A stretch of DNA of 64,000 nucleotides from Crotalaria pallida (GCA_037953625.1 CM075650.1:22077501-22141500), one strand, 5' to 3'; positions 1 through 11,054 are shown, numbered from the stretch's first letter. Notes: generated from the sequence alone by a model not told the origin. Numbers and translations are program-made.

Positions 1-113
1 CTAACTACATAAGCACGGATTTTAATCGAAGATTAAGAATGGAATAATTAATTATAATAAACTTTTATAATTAACATTTCATTAATCGGGGATTAAAATT
101 TTGGGGTGTTACA
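1..113 (-). mobile_element. Right terminus of a Tekay-like Ty3 LTR
   Basis: The last bases (ATTAATCGGGGATTAAAA then TTTTGGGGTGTTACA) nearly match the right end of the two chromovirus LTRs at 51355 and 58751, so this is the terminus of a related LTR whose body lies left of the window. What follows is not a polypurine-tract complement, so the element probably ends here and was inserted into the LTR remnant on its right. Confidence 0.6.
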
Positions 114-563
114 GAACCGATTAAGGTTTTGCACACTATCTGACCTTAATCGATTAAGCTACAGTTTAATCGATTAAGCTGCATAGTTTTGCAGTATCCA
201 GACTTTGAAAGGCCATAACCTCTTCGTTACCCGTTGGATCTTCCTCAAATTTGAAAGCAAGCTTCCTTACATACTAACCTTGATATCCAACGGTGGAATT
301 TGTGTTTAGAGATGTAAATCTTTTATTTTGAATTTCCTAATATAGGGTGTTTATAAGACCGAAAACATCGCTTCTAACGCTCTCTTGTTCATCTTCCAAC
401 CTATTTTCCGATGCCAATGCTTCCTAACTCCTTCATGGCACTCTCCGGGATCCCAATCCATCCCCTAATTTCTTGTTTAGCATGATTATCATTCTCCTAA
501 CCCTATCATTATTCTAATTATTTTGGGAATTAAAATTCGGGATGTTACATTTCCCGCCTCATT
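114..563 (-). mobile_element. Second Ty3-type LTR fragment with adjoining polypurine tract
   Basis: The stretch ends in CGGGATGTTACA at 549 and is followed by TTTCCCGCCTCATT (550-563), which reads on the minus strand as a purine-rich tract just inside a 3' LTR. It contains two copies of TTAATCGATTAAG whose centres are 20 bp apart (151 and 171). No coding sequence is seen. The left part is missing, cut by the element ending at 113. The family is inferred from the terminus only. Confidence 0.5.
145..178. promoter_or_regulatory. Pair of CG-centred palindromes, 20 bp apart
   Basis: Two TTAATCGATTAA palindromes have their central CG at 151 and 171. The same arrangement recurs in most LTRs of this window. 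A regulatory role is inferred from the upstream position seen in the better preserved LTRs. Confidence 0.4.
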
Positions 564-584
564 GTAATCTCTTTTATCTTTGTT

Positions 585-1723
585 TGAGTATGGGCGGTAG
601 ACTTAGGTTTAACTCAAGCAAATATGAATTAGTTAGTATAAATTCTAGTTGAGTTATATTTGAAAAAGGCTAGAAAGAGATTGGTTATTTTAACATATTT
701 GGAAAACTTATTTTTAAGAAAATAGCAGTGACTAATCGAGTAGCTCTTGCACTACTCGAGTAGTCTGCTAAACAAGAAAAATATCAATTTCTCTGTCTGC
801 TCAAACTAATCGAGTAGTGCCTCAACTACTCGATTAGCACGAGTCAACTTCATCAGTCAATCTGATCCAAATATGTCTGTTGGAGAGGTAATCATGGGAG
901 GAATCTTTTCTAATTTGAGGATTCTTGGAAAATATAAATCATTGCCTCTTCCAACTCTAAACGTACGACCAACGATTTTCAAAAAGAGAAATCTTGATTT
1001 TTTTAGAAAACACTTTTACCTTTCATCTAATCCCTTTCTAAGTCTCAATCTCAATTAGTGATCAAATTTTCATATTCATATTTCGATTGAGATCGTTTTG
1101 CTTTATCATTCATCATTGAAGAAAGGAAGGAGCTTTTGAAGGTTTCAAGGAGTTCTGTCTGTGGAAGCATTGAAGAGGTTCTTCAACTGTCAAGAACAAT
1201 AGAAATTGGGGTAGATTTCAAGGGATTGGTACTCTCTTGAAAGGGTTAGGATTTAATGAGTGAGGTTCACTTGTAATTCCTATTTAAGCAATTTATTTGA
1301 TTTTGAGTAAAAAGCTCCCTAAGGTTTAGGGGGGACTGGACGTAGCTCTCAAGGGTTGAGAGTGAACCAGTATAAAAATCCTGTGTGTTCTTTCTTTATC
1401 TATTTCATTTAAATTCTGCATTTTTTGTCTTTCCCTTTGAACCTTAAGTTAGCCAATTCGCTTGCTGTTGTTCGCGTTATTCTTGGCTTTGTGAGAAGCT
1501 CTCTGAAAATCTGTTCTCTGTCTGAATTAGCTCGTATTACTCGAGTAGTTGGAGCACTAATTGAGTAGTTCAAGTATTTTTGTACAGAAACTTAATTTTG
1601 ATTAAAAACAGTTAGCTTGTCTATTGCTAATATCAATTATATCCGAAAAATTAATATTGTTGCTTCCATTTACTATTCACCCCCCTTCTAGTAAATTGTT
1701 AGGCCGCTTGTTGGTTTCCAACA
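585..1723 (+). mobile_element. Sirevirus-type LTR (degenerate, plus orientation)
   Basis: The right end reads as the reverse complement of TGTTGGAAACCAACAAGCGG, the same terminus as the SIRE-type LTRs at 22645 and 36871. Internal similarity includes the block near 1330-1375 (minus strand: a tract around CTGGTTCACTCTC and CTACGTCCAGTCC) and GAGTATGGGCGGTAGACTTAGG near the left end. The left boundary is approximate and no target duplication was found, so it may be truncated by the fragment at 114-563. It is not a close copy of the 22645 element. Confidence 0.6.
731..840. promoter_or_regulatory. Two pairs of CG-centred palindromes in the LTR
   Basis: Central CGs lie at 737 and 757 (CTAATCGAGTAG, CTACTCGAGTAG) and at 811 and 831 (CTAATCGAGTAG, CTACTCGATTAG). 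Both pairs are 20 bp apart. A third pair, partly decayed to TG, lies at 1542 and 1562. Confidence 0.45.
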
Positions 1724-1809
1724 ATTAATAATAAGAGAAAGTAATAAAAAAAGTATAAAGATTATATTGAAGAGAGATGGAGAAATAGGTGGTGAAAAAG
1801 AGAATGTAA

Positions 1810-1996
1810 CCAATATGGGTTGAGGCGAGTGGTAAGCGGCTCGATCTTGCTTAAAGCAAGGTCTCACGTTCGATTCCTTGTGGATGCAGAAAATTCATGT
1901 TGGAAGACTCATCTGTCATAATCAAGCACGCGACCAGGGTCAGATTCGGATGTGCCTAGATAGTACTTAGGGAACCGGATGAGCAACAAAAAAAAA
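1810..1996 (+). mobile_element. tRNA-derived SINE with target duplication
   Basis: The 5' part resembles a tRNA promoter: an A-box-like stretch around GAGTGGTAAGCGG and a B-box CGTTCGATTCC about 45 bp later. The element ends in an A run (1988-1997). AGAATGTAA occurs immediately before it (1801-1809) and directly after the A run (1997-2005), as expected for L1-assisted insertion. It is about 187 bp long and non-coding. It probably depended on L1-type LINEs such as the one at 46103. I cannot name the SINE family. Confidence 0.8.
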
Positions 1997-2005
1997 AGAA
2001 TGTAA

Positions 2006-3293
2006 TAAATAAGGGTATACTTGAAAAAAAAAGTATAAATGAGTATTGGATTTTTTAAAAAAACTTAACTTATGGGACAAAATAAAAAACATAAATGAAC
2101 ATAACTTATGGGACGAAGGGAATAATAAAGATCTGATTTGCTAAAACCGATATTTTGATCATCTAAGTTATTTTGGTTTTTCAAATTTGTTATTTAATTT
2201 TATCCTAAAAAAAGTTTTTTTTTTAATTTCAAATGTATAGTCAAACTCAAATCCATTTTTTCATGACAAAATTGTTTTAAAAAATGATGAGTATATTCTG
2301 AATTTTATGATACCAAAATTATGAGTTTTTGTTGAAAATTGAGAGAGTTATAGAACGATAAATTAAAAAAATATAAAACAAAATTGTAAAAAAAAATAAC
2401 TTAAAAAATTAAAACATGAATTTTACCAACCGCCTTTTATAAGTCTAAAAAAGTTTAATAGTCATTTTTAAAACTGTTGTGGAATTTTGGATTGTTAGTA
2501 TATTTTATGTAACGTTATTTATTTACTTTTCAAAGAAAAGATATTTCAACAAAATGCGAAGATAAAAGAAAAAAAAAACATAAGAAAAACAAAAGTGCAA
2601 TTATGATTCTAAATTTTATAAAAAAATATATTTACTAATAAAAAAAAAGTTTTCTTAACCTTGGCTCTTAAGACGGAAGATAAGAATCTAAAAACGAGAT
2701 AAGTTTTATCGCGAACTATTGTATTGAAAAAATCAAAAAACTTTCTTTTTATTTTTTTCAACAAAATTTATCCCCTTAGAAATTTTTATCAAAATTAAGA
2801 AAACCCATTAAAAAAAATGATGAGTGACACATGGTTTTAGTCAATCACTAATATTCTCGCTACTCACCCTTATCAATTTCTCTTTATATTCTAAACAAAA
2901 ACTAAAAGTGCATTTCCTCAATCTATTCCCACTCACCACAAATTGACACTTTATTATGCCCTCTATATAAAATTTAAGTATCTACTTACTCTAAACCCAA
3001 ACTACAAAACATTTATCATACTTTACTCAAACGAGATGTGTTGTTTTTCTTCTTCCTTCTTCATCGGTTGAGTTTCTTGGATTTTTTTAAAAGTTATGTT
3101 TCTTTAATTTTATGCATAATATTTCATTTGTGTTTTATATCTCTCTCCTTGTTAAGTGTATTTCTTTACAATCTCCAATTTCTCCAACCAATTGTTTTCC
3201 TTGGTGAGTTTTGTAATATCTACAAAACTCGATTTTGTAACTTGAAAATCAATTTAATTAATTTCATTTTATAAAATATGCATAAATTTGAGG
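2006..3293. other. AT-rich spacer without recognisable gene
   Basis: The stretch is dominated by A and T runs. Open frames here are short and low-complexity. GGGACGAAGGGAATA near 2110 resembles a Stowaway terminus, but no partner end was found. Confidence 0.5.
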
Positions 3294-3914
3294 GTATTTG
3301 TAGGAATACAAGCAGGTACAACACACCTAGAGGGGGGAGGGGGTGAATAGGTGTCTCTATAAAATTTTTTCGAACGACTAAGGTACTAGAAACTTAGACT
3401 TAATTCTATTCTGTTTCTAATCTGCTTCTAACCCGCTTCTTATATGTTTTTAACAATGCAAACAGTACTTAAAATCGGTTATCAGAAGCTAGTCAGAATC
3501 AAGTCAGAAGCACGAAACGCAAAATTAATTCTTAACACATGTAATATCAGAATCAGCGCAACGAGATAGCATACACAACAAACAGATATTCAACGAAGGA
3601 TATATTGTTGATTAATTTCTAAAAAATGGTTCAGTTCTTTAGGTTTTCAATTAACACAAATTACTTATGAAAACGTGTAATTTAAGGAGAAAGGAAAGAA
3701 AAGCGGGACACACAGATTTACACTGGTTCACCTTGAACTCAAGGCTACATCTAGTCCACCCTTTCGGATTTGGGTGATTCGTTTCACTATGAAAAGATTC
3801 GGTTAGTACAACAGTGTTTTCAATCAATTTTCCCCAATTGATAAAACCCTAGAATAAACCTTAATCCTAATTTTACTCAAACCTCAAACCTCTTTTCAAA
3901 GTTGCAATCGGTGT

Positions 3915-4167
3915 GTTGAAACCTTCAACCCGATACTTCCTTTCTTGAAACCTTCAAGAACACCCTCGATGAAACATTCACCGAACCAAACCGATTTTGT
4001 TGAAACCTTCAACAATCTCAAAGCAATCTTGAAACCTTCAAGATCAACTCCCTTGAAACCTTCAAGGACCTTCTTATGATGAAACCTTCATCACTTGCGA
4101 TAAAACCTTCACCGTTCTTCAATTTCTTCGAAACCTTCGAGGAACCCGTGAGGTGAAACCTTCACCT
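3915..4167 (-). repeat. Tandem array of micro-hairpins with covarying stems
   Basis: At least eight units share the core GAA-ACC-TTC, and the bases on both sides complement each other while differing from unit to unit: GTTGAA/TTCAAC (3915), TTCTTGAA/TTCAAGAA (3942), TTGTTGAA/TTCAACAA (3997), ATCTTGAA/TTCAAGAT (4026), CCTTGAA/TTCAAGG (4051), TGATGAA/TTCATCA (4077), TCTTCGAA/TTCGAGGA with one G-T pair (about 4125), AGGTGAA/TTCACCT (4151). Two further units (near 3968 and 4099) are imperfect. The array lies on the side of the LTR expected to be transcribed, so in the sense RNA the loop would read GGU. Confidence 0.75.
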
Positions 4168-4540
4168 AGCTGAAAACGAATGTTGTTGTTGTTGTATGAA
4201 CGTGCACCTTCTTCAATGTGCGAATCACAACACTAATCAAACCCATATGCAAAACTCTTGAATCACAGAATAATCGATTCAATGAGAAAGCACTAAATCT
4301 GAAATCTCAACTTGAATTAAAAGATGAACAATTGATATTTCTAAAATATTTGTTCTTGAGAAAAAAGAATAAGAGCTTTGATTCACTTCATGAAAAGCTA
4401 GAGCAAGAAGAAGATTTGATCTTGGAAAATTGTGTATGTGTCTCTGTAGGTTTTTCAAAGAAAAATGGTTGATGTGTGAATTGTGTTAATTCCCTTGGTG
4501 TGAAAGAGCTTAAAACGGATTTGCAAAACTGAGTGTAACA

Positions 4541-4725
4541 TAACCAACCGGTTGAAAAATCAACCAATTGGTTGACACGGTTTTCTTCATTGAAAAACAA
4601 TTTGGCAACTCACATATCCAACTGGTTGAACATATCAACCAACCGGTTGATACTGGTTCTAGAAAAACGAGTTTGTTGTAAACACAGGTTCAACCCGTTG
4701 AAGGCATAAGCCAATCGGTTGTAAC
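4541..4725. promoter_or_regulatory. Paired AACCGGTT-type palindromes
   Basis: CAACCGGTTGA-like motifs occur in three pairs near 4549/4569, 4624/4645 and 4697/4718, spaced 20 to 21 bp. Some members are mutated (CCAATTGG, CAACTGG, AACCCGTT). This is the 3299 LTR's version of the palindrome pairs seen in other LTRs. Confidence 0.45.
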
Positions 4726-5140
4726 TGGTTCAACCACACTAAAATGAAAAATAAACATTTGAACCAAATTCCAAGGGAATTAACTACCTTCAAATAGACA
4801 ACCTTTTAAATTTAATAAACACTTTTAAAACACATTCTTTTTAATTAAAAAAACTTTAGATTTCAAAGCTCTTATTTGGTTGTTAAAATCTCAATTATTA
4901 AAAAAATAACCTTTTAAAACAAATTGAGATTAACCTAACCTATTTGACTCTACCCACTCTCAAAGTTTAGACTCAAACTAAAAAGCTAATAACAAACAAT
5001 TAAAAGCTAATTACTACAAGCCTAATAATGAAAGTTTAAGAGCACAACCCTTCTCAAAACTTGAACCTCTTGTTTTATTCAAGCACATGTTGCTTGTCTT
5101 CATCAAAATCACTAGGGGTATGCACATACTCCACAGTATT

Positions 5141-5756
5141 GTTTTTTAAAATTTTTGTGAAAGTATTCGTAAACGAAATCTCTTAACTTATTACACTTGA
5201 AACATGTTTGCGCAACATATCTTAGCATAAAAATATAGTACATTGTTTCCTTTCATACTGGCCAACCTCCTTATCCATGTCCCAAACCAAAAAATCTTCA
5301 AACAAAAAAAATCTTCTACCAATGCTAAATTATTAAATTTTCTAGACTTATTGGAGACTCAACCCAACAACTGTATATGTTTGTCTCAATTTTTCAGACA
5401 TGTGGCTTTTGAGATACAAGCTCAAAAACGGAGCACAAACATGGGCAATTACTAAAATAATGGAAGACCTGAGACCTATAAGACTCTGTTTGAGAACAAG
5501 CCTGAGAAAATTGAAAGAGTCTTTGTCTACATATCAACACAAGACTTACAACTATCAAAGTAGGAAAGAGTCGTTGTCGTAAGTCCTTTCACCAGGTCGA
5601 CAAGGAAACTCGTAACCACCAAAAATATGGTAAAGCTATTTACAAGGTAGAAGTTCTAATTTGGAGTTTCACAACATCGTCAATTGGGCATTAATGCAAG
5701 AGGAGAAGAAAATTGTGGGAGAAAGCTACAAAAAACTGTATCAAAGAGGAGTACAG
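5141..5756 (+). pseudogene. Probable 3' internal remnant of a Copia element
   Basis: The stretch ends in a purine-rich tract (AAAGAGGAG) directly before TGTTGGAATGTG, as a polypurine tract precedes a 3' LTR. Short out-of-frame pieces near 5630-5720 loosely resemble the end of a Copia RNase H region, but frames are broken and no catalytic motif can be pointed to. The assignment rests mainly on the tract and the LTR-like sequence that follows. Confidence 0.35.
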
Positions 5757-6050
5757 TGTTGGAATGTGTTACAATTTTCTAGAAGAATATGCAAGCATAC
5801 ATCAGCTAGAGTCATATTGAAAGACAACTATTAATTCTTCTTGTATTTTAGGATGTTCTAGTTGGAAGTAATGTAATATGGGTTGTATCTAGAAACATGT
5901 AGATGCATCTAGAAACATTGATACAACCTTATAAACAGGCATGAAAAAACCATTATAAGGTACTTCAGCAAAACACTAATGTGTACTCTCCTCCAATCAT
6001 ATTTAATATGAATTGTTGTTCATCTATTTCCTCCATGTCCAACTATCATT
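5757..6050 (+). mobile_element. Copia-like 3' LTR (end uncertain)
   Basis: The sequence starts TGTTGGAATGTGTTACAA, a typical Copia LTR opening, and holds an inverted pair GGGTTGTATCTAGAAACATG / CTAGAAACATTGATACAACC around 5880-5930. The right boundary cannot be fixed and no target duplication was found. Confidence 0.4.
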
Positions 6051-8562
6051 TCTAATATCTAACTATAATTTCTATCTCTTACTAAAAATCAATAGGTTTT
6101 GACCCGACCCACACCACATTTTGGCAAACTATTTCAATCATTTATGTAGGGATGACAACAAAGTAGGGAGTGCAACAAAGAAAGAGCACTCCTCTTCCTT
6201 CTAAATCTACTTCTCATCTTAGATCTTGTTTCTCGCTTCAAAGTGAATTTCTTTCCCTTTGTGGATGCGATGGGTTCATAAAATTTTAAAGAAAAAAATA
6301 ATAATCCAGATATTTCTTTTAGGCAAACATTTTGGTGTCCTTTTTTTCTTTTAGGAGGGAAGAGGAAGTGTAGTCACCTAACCCAAAACTTGTCACTTAA
6401 TGTCCCACAATTCTACCAACTGCAACTAATAATTGAAAACGTATTTTAAATAAATAATTCTAAAATATAAAGCTCAAACACTATCCGGCAAGTTCAAATC
6501 AAGTCACGTTTATCAATTAAAATAATAATAAAAAAACTCAAATAACAAGCTAAAAATCAAATCAAATGAAATCAAAACAAATCATAAAGGTCAAGACATT
6601 AAGTTCAATTTACCTAATAATTAATTTAATAAAATAGAACAAATATGGAATTATAGAGATAAAGCTACCTATAATGATGGGACCTAATGCCTAAAATGCC
6701 TTTCTAGAGATTTTTACCTCGTTCCGTAAGACCACGATTCTTTCCTACCTAAATTATTTAATTTCTAGATCTCATATTGCATGATTTTAGAAATTTTCTA
6801 TTATTTTTTTTATATAAGGTATCCAAAGATGATTTGCAAAATGTTGTAATATGACTATATTATAACTTAGTAAAGTTATAAGTTATATAAATTAACAATA
6901 TTAAAATGTGATATTATGAACCATTTGTTTTATGTTTATTTATTTTATTTAGTTATGATATTGTGATTTAATTTAATTTAGAGATTTATGTTATTTTCAT
7001 AATTACATATCGTTTTCATGGTGAGTCCAAATAAAATGATTTAAGAATCAAAATATACGTGTAAAAATATATTTTTTATGGCTTAGTATTGAAGTGCAAA
7101 TTTAAAAGTTTTTTTTTTGTGACTCTTATACTTATAAGTAAATGATTTTATAAACCTTACTTATTTTTCAATATGGAACTTTTTATGGTACATGAATTTG
7201 GCTCATATCTATATGTATGGAAAATTTTATTTTCCTATGCCTAAGTATATATTTCCCACGCCCAAATAGGATAAAGGAGGGAGTCTCACATTTTTATTTT
7301 TTGTTTTTATTTGAAATTTGAAAACCTTGCATGAGTCTTAACATTTGTATTCATGAATGGCACAAAGTATGACAATAGTGAGTTAATTCCCCCTAGAACT
7401 CACCTCTCACTCTTAAAGTTTTTGGTGATGCCTACGGAATAGTTCATGACTAGAATTTTTGAATTACCAAGCATGCATCTAGACTTTTAAGGAGTCAAGT
7501 TCACTAAAAATTTTTTTTTAAAAAAAAGAGGACTTGACCCCCCTTGTCTTGAGTGTCACGCCTCCCCTCATAGACCATAAACCTAGTTTTTCATCACCTT
7601 TATAAATAGACACCCCAAAAACCGTTGTCATCTTTTACTTCCTTAGGCAACCAAAAGAAAAAAGTTTTGATACTTATGTTAGGCAATTTCGTGGAGACTA
7701 GAGGATTAGGAGACAACAAGCATTTTTCACTTTGTTGAATCTTAAGGTATTTGCTTGGGTGTTCTTCTTTTCATTTTTGTTCATGTTTTTGGTTTTGTTG
7801 AAAATGATAATTTTGTGAAGTCTTTTATATCATCTAAATAATCCTAAATACTTCTACTACTACTACTACAAGTATTTCTAATAATAATCTTCTAATATCT
7901 ATTACTACTACTACTGCAATGATTATATGAAAAGGTGTTTTAAGTGATTGTTATATGATTGTAAAAAGTTATAATTTTATATGATTATGAAGAGACATAT
8001 ATTTTATGAGTGAACATGGATTAAATGTGTGATGAAAAATATAATTACTAAAGGATATGAATGGTTTTGAAGCAAGTTCTTGCATTTCTTTTGATTTTCC
8101 TTAAGTTTATAAAGTGCCCAATCCTTTTCATGTCATGTGTTCTTAAAGTTGTTTTGTTTTGTTAAAAATGACTTTGTAATTCTGATAAGTTGGTTTATCA
8201 TTATCTATGGATTTAAAGTATTTTGTTATGAAAAGTATAACATTCTTTAATGATTCAAGTTAAATATCTTATTTTTCTATCCAAAAATGTTCTTTAAAAT
8301 ATATGTGTTGATGAAAGTATTTTTTTAAAAAAAGAAAGGGGGAGAGGGGCAGAAATTTTTAAAGGAAGAAAGAAAAAGAAAGTATTTTTTGATTGAGTTT
8401 TTGTGTTAATTTAAATGATTTTTATGCAAAGTTTTATTTTGGTTAAGTTAATTATCAAGTTTTTTTGAAACCCTTCTCATACTTAGACTATGGATACCTT
8501 TGGATAAGCCATGGACAACATTATAATAATGTTAAAAGCTTATTCCTTTGCTGAAATGGAAT
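6051..8562. other. AT-rich spacer, no gene recognised
   Basis: No credible coding exon is seen on either strand. A TATA-like CTTTATAAATAGACACC at about 7598 could be an LTR promoter relic, but LTR ends could not be placed. An imperfect trinucleotide tract (ACT/ATT) lies at 7853-7916. Confidence 0.4.
7853..7916. repeat. Imperfect (CTA/ATA)n microsatellite
   Basis: Runs of ACTACTACT and AATAATAAT alternate over about 64 bp. Confidence 0.7.
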
Positions 8563-8973
8563 TGGCAGTGATCATCCAAGAAGGAGGTGAATTGGTTTTT
8601 ACAAATACATTGGCAAGTATTAAATTTAAATTTATTTTGAAATATTTTGACCAATAATCACATCATTAATATAAAAACAGTACTTAACACACTTTGAAAT
8701 GGAAGCAGTCAATACTAAAAGTAATGAGGATTACCATAGGAAGATTGCACGTAATGACAAAATACTTAACACATATTAAAAATGAATACGCGCGAACTCA
8801 AAAGAGTATATAAGTTAAAACGTTGGTGCGAATTTAAATAAATAAATATGAGTATAACAACGGACACAACAATAACGTTTAACAATAAAAATCACGACAA
8901 CGTATAAACAAAAAAAGTTAAGGGAAAGAGAGAAAGCAACCACAATATTTATACTGGTTAAACCTTCCCAACG

Positions 8974-9630
8974 TGTAGTGGATATGAAAAATGAGAAAAT
9001 GTAGCTGATCTTTATGACCCTAGGATCAATGTCTAATGGCCTTTGAATCAGTGAAGAATCAGACAATTAATGTGTGACTTGTATGAAATATCTGAATATT
9101 CAGTTGGGATACCCAGGGTCTCCCCTTGTCAACAAAGCGTGTGCTATAGTGACAAATTAGGGATGAGAGAACGTACCTGAGCCCTAGGCAACATTATGCC
9201 TTTTATAGGGTCATACAGATATGGACCCAAAATGGGGGATTTTGGGCCCCTTTGGGGTTTCCATGTTGACGTCAGGTTCTGTGGGAAATATCTGAAAAAT
9301 ATCAGAGACCTTTCCAAAATAGGGACAACTCAGCATATTCTAGAACTTGAACAGCACAGCATGTCCCTTCTCATGTCCAGCCCGTTAAGGATGTGGGGGA
9401 TGGGTGACACGTGGCCTGTACGGCGTCCCGAGGCCAGATCGTTCCATCTATCCTTAGTAGGCCAATCAAGGCTCTCCGAGAGGAAACCGAGTGTACGGTC
9501 GGCTGACGACCATGTGAAGATCGACTTGCTCGAGGTAAGTCCTTGGGGGATAGGCCTTAGGTCGGCCAAGGGTCGTCCAACTGATGTAATTTAGTCGGCT
9601 TCACAGGCCTTATTATTGGTTAACCCTACA
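8974..9630. mobile_element. Solo LTR (657 bp) nested in a larger LTR, duplication CAACG
   Basis: The insert begins TGTAGTGGATATG and ends TTAACCCTACA. CAACG flanks it on both sides (8969-8973 and 9631-9635). Removing it rejoins the outer LTR between its CTTCCCAACG and AAAGGCCTACG blocks. It is markedly more GC-rich than its surroundings (for example 9400-9560). The family could not be recognised and the orientation is unknown. Reading frames inside it are not taken as genes. Confidence 0.8.
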
Positions 9631-9788
9631 CAACGAAAGGCCTACGTTTAGTCCCCATAGCAACCCACTTGAGGGTTTTATAATCAGTAGAAATAAGTAC
9701 CCCAGTACAACCAGAACACCCCGCACACTACAAGGTTCGACTGTTCGTTAGGGGCCTCAACAATATTCAAGGGTTCCACACTCTATAA

Positions 9789-9957
9789 AGGGTGCCACAC
9801 CCTCACACTAGGGACGCCTCTCCCTAAACTCTAAGGTAGCCTAACTACTAGGTTCCCTACCGTTTGTAAAGGACCATTATCGTAAAAAAGTATTTGGGTG
9901 CCTCACTCTACAACAATAACGAAGGTGTCACACCTTCAACTAAGGGTGTCACTCCCT
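9789..9957. repeat. Micro-hairpin array with GTG-NCA-CAC core
   Basis: Short inverted repeats follow each other: AGGGTG-CCA-CACCCT (9789-9803), TAGGGA/TCCCTA (9809-9826), GAAGGTG-TCA-CACCTTC (9921-9937) and a decayed AGGGTG-TCA-CTCCCT (9943-9957). Arm sequences differ between units but remain complementary in the first three. It occupies the position within its LTR that the GAAACCTTC array has in the LTRs at 3299 and 14180. Confidence 0.55.
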
Positions 9958-10111
9958 AAAAACTAACGGTTACACACCTCTTACAATAATGAATATAATA
10001 AAGGAGAGTATCACTAACAATAAAGCACTCTAAACAGTGCGGATATTACAACTTGAAGCGTTATAACAATGGATAAGCTTAAACACTCAAGGCTATGTAT
10101 TTGAGTTTCTA

Positions 10112-10150
10112 AAGAAGAAGAAGAAGAAGAAGAAGAAGAAGAAGAAGAAG
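10112..10150. repeat. (AAG)13 microsatellite
   Basis: Uninterrupted AAG/GAA repeat inside the LTR remnant. Confidence 0.9.
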
Positions 10151-10311
10151 ACTCTCAAAGATTAGGATTTGTTAAGATGAAGAGAAGAGAGTTATTTTCA
10201 AAATGAAGGAGAGAAGATATTTTAATCAGAAAATCTATTAGCCCGTTAAGGAAACAATCTTGCAATGACTTTGATTGATTCAAAGACGTTTTTCAAAAAT
10301 TCAAATTACTG

Positions 10312-10496
10312 TAATCGATTATTCTGTTCAAAGTAATCGATTATATAGCTTCAAGTAATCGATTCTCTTCTCTTTGGTCAATGTATGATGCATCTAAAAT
10401 AATCGATTCGTTCAATAGGTAATCGAGTACTTTAGGTCAAAGTAAAATGTATGATGCAACATAAATAATCGATTATCCCAATAAGTAATCGATTAC
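10312..10496. promoter_or_regulatory. CG-centred palindromes in the 8563 LTR
   Basis: GTAATCGATTA-type motifs have central CGs at 10316, 10338, 10360 (22 bp steps), 10404/10424 and 10470/10490 (20 bp each). Confidence 0.45.
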
Positions 10497-10794
10497 TTTG
10501 TCTGTTTTAGTTAAAAATGATTTTCTTATTTTCAGACAGTACGACTATGAATTAATTATTTTTTTTTCACTAGTCATTGCAGGATTGGGCTAATTTAAAA
10601 TAGATTTTATAAAATATTTTCTCTCATTTATTTTCTAATATGGAAAAACAACCTTGACTACTTTAGTAGCAATGTCTTACATGATTATCCTAATGAAAAA
10701 AAAATGATTGCCATGAATATTCGTTGAGTTCTTCCTTGAGGCACTATTTGTCATCATCGAAATATTGTTGCGTAAAGCACCTTGCACTTCAACA

Positions 10795-11044
10795 TTCCCC
10801 CTTATACTCTTATTAATGATCTTTGTTTTTTTTTTTTAAAAAAAAAAGAAAAGGTATCTAGCATTAAGCAAGCCATTCCAGGCTGCCCAATCGTCAAGAT
10901 ACACTAAGTGAAGGAATTCTTCTTGACTAAATAAAGGATTGATCTCAACTATAGCCGAGTTGCTTATGACCGGTACGAAGGTTAAATTAATCTATCATCA
11001 GTCCTCGAAGAGAAAGGATTGTTCCCCTTTATAAAGGCAACCTT
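10795..11044. other. Short internal relic between LTR and CACTA
   Basis: The stretch starts with the polypurine tract complement of the preceding LTR, then a T/A homopolymer block at 10829-10850. No frame is recognised. It ends in CTT, the left copy of the CACTA target duplication. Confidence 0.45.
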
Positions 11045-11054
11045 CACTACTGCA

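Larger units (their letters stand above)
3299..5135 (-). mobile_element. Solo LTR, Sirevirus-like, duplication GTATT
   Basis: The sequence begins TGTAGGAATACAAGCAGG and ends ACTCCACA. It is flanked by identical GTATT at 3294-3298 and 5136-5140, the 5-bp duplication expected for an LTR retrotransposon. No internal region or second LTR is present, so it is a solo LTR left by recombination. A relative is the solo LTR at 14180, which has the same opening block (GGAATACAAG, then a G-rich stretch and GTGAATAGGTG) and the same GAAACCTTC hairpin array. Orientation is inferred from similarity to the minus-strand LTRs at 22645 and 24784. Confidence 0.85.
8563..10794 (-). mobile_element. Sirevirus-like 3' LTR, interrupted by a solo LTR
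   Basis: The right end is CACTTCAACA, followed by TTCCCCCTTATAC (10795), a polypurine tract complement, so this is a 3' LTR of a minus-strand element whose internal part would extend to the right. Blocks such as TATACTGGTTAAACC and CTACGTTTAGTCC match the SIRE-type LTR layout. A 657-bp solo LTR (8974-9630) splits it. The left boundary is approximate. The rest of the element was not found; the CACTA insertion begins 250 bp further on. Confidence 0.6.

Noticed and set aside
1815..1890. Possible tRNA gene
   Set aside because: A and B boxes are present but no cloverleaf acceptor stem or anticodon arm can be formed; the A tail and duplication mark a SINE.
2100..2130. GGGACGAAGGGAATA resembling a Stowaway end
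   Set aside because: Partner terminus not found within a plausible distance.
3915..4167. CRISPR-like repeat array
   Set aside because: Plant nuclear context, no uniform spacers, units are hairpins in an LTR.
7590..7620. TATA box CTTTATAAATAGACACC
   Set aside because: No gene or definable LTR around it, so function cannot be supported.
9196..9594. 132-codon frame in a GC-rich stretch
   Set aside because: It is inside a solo LTR with exact target duplication and overlaps an equally open frame on the other strand.
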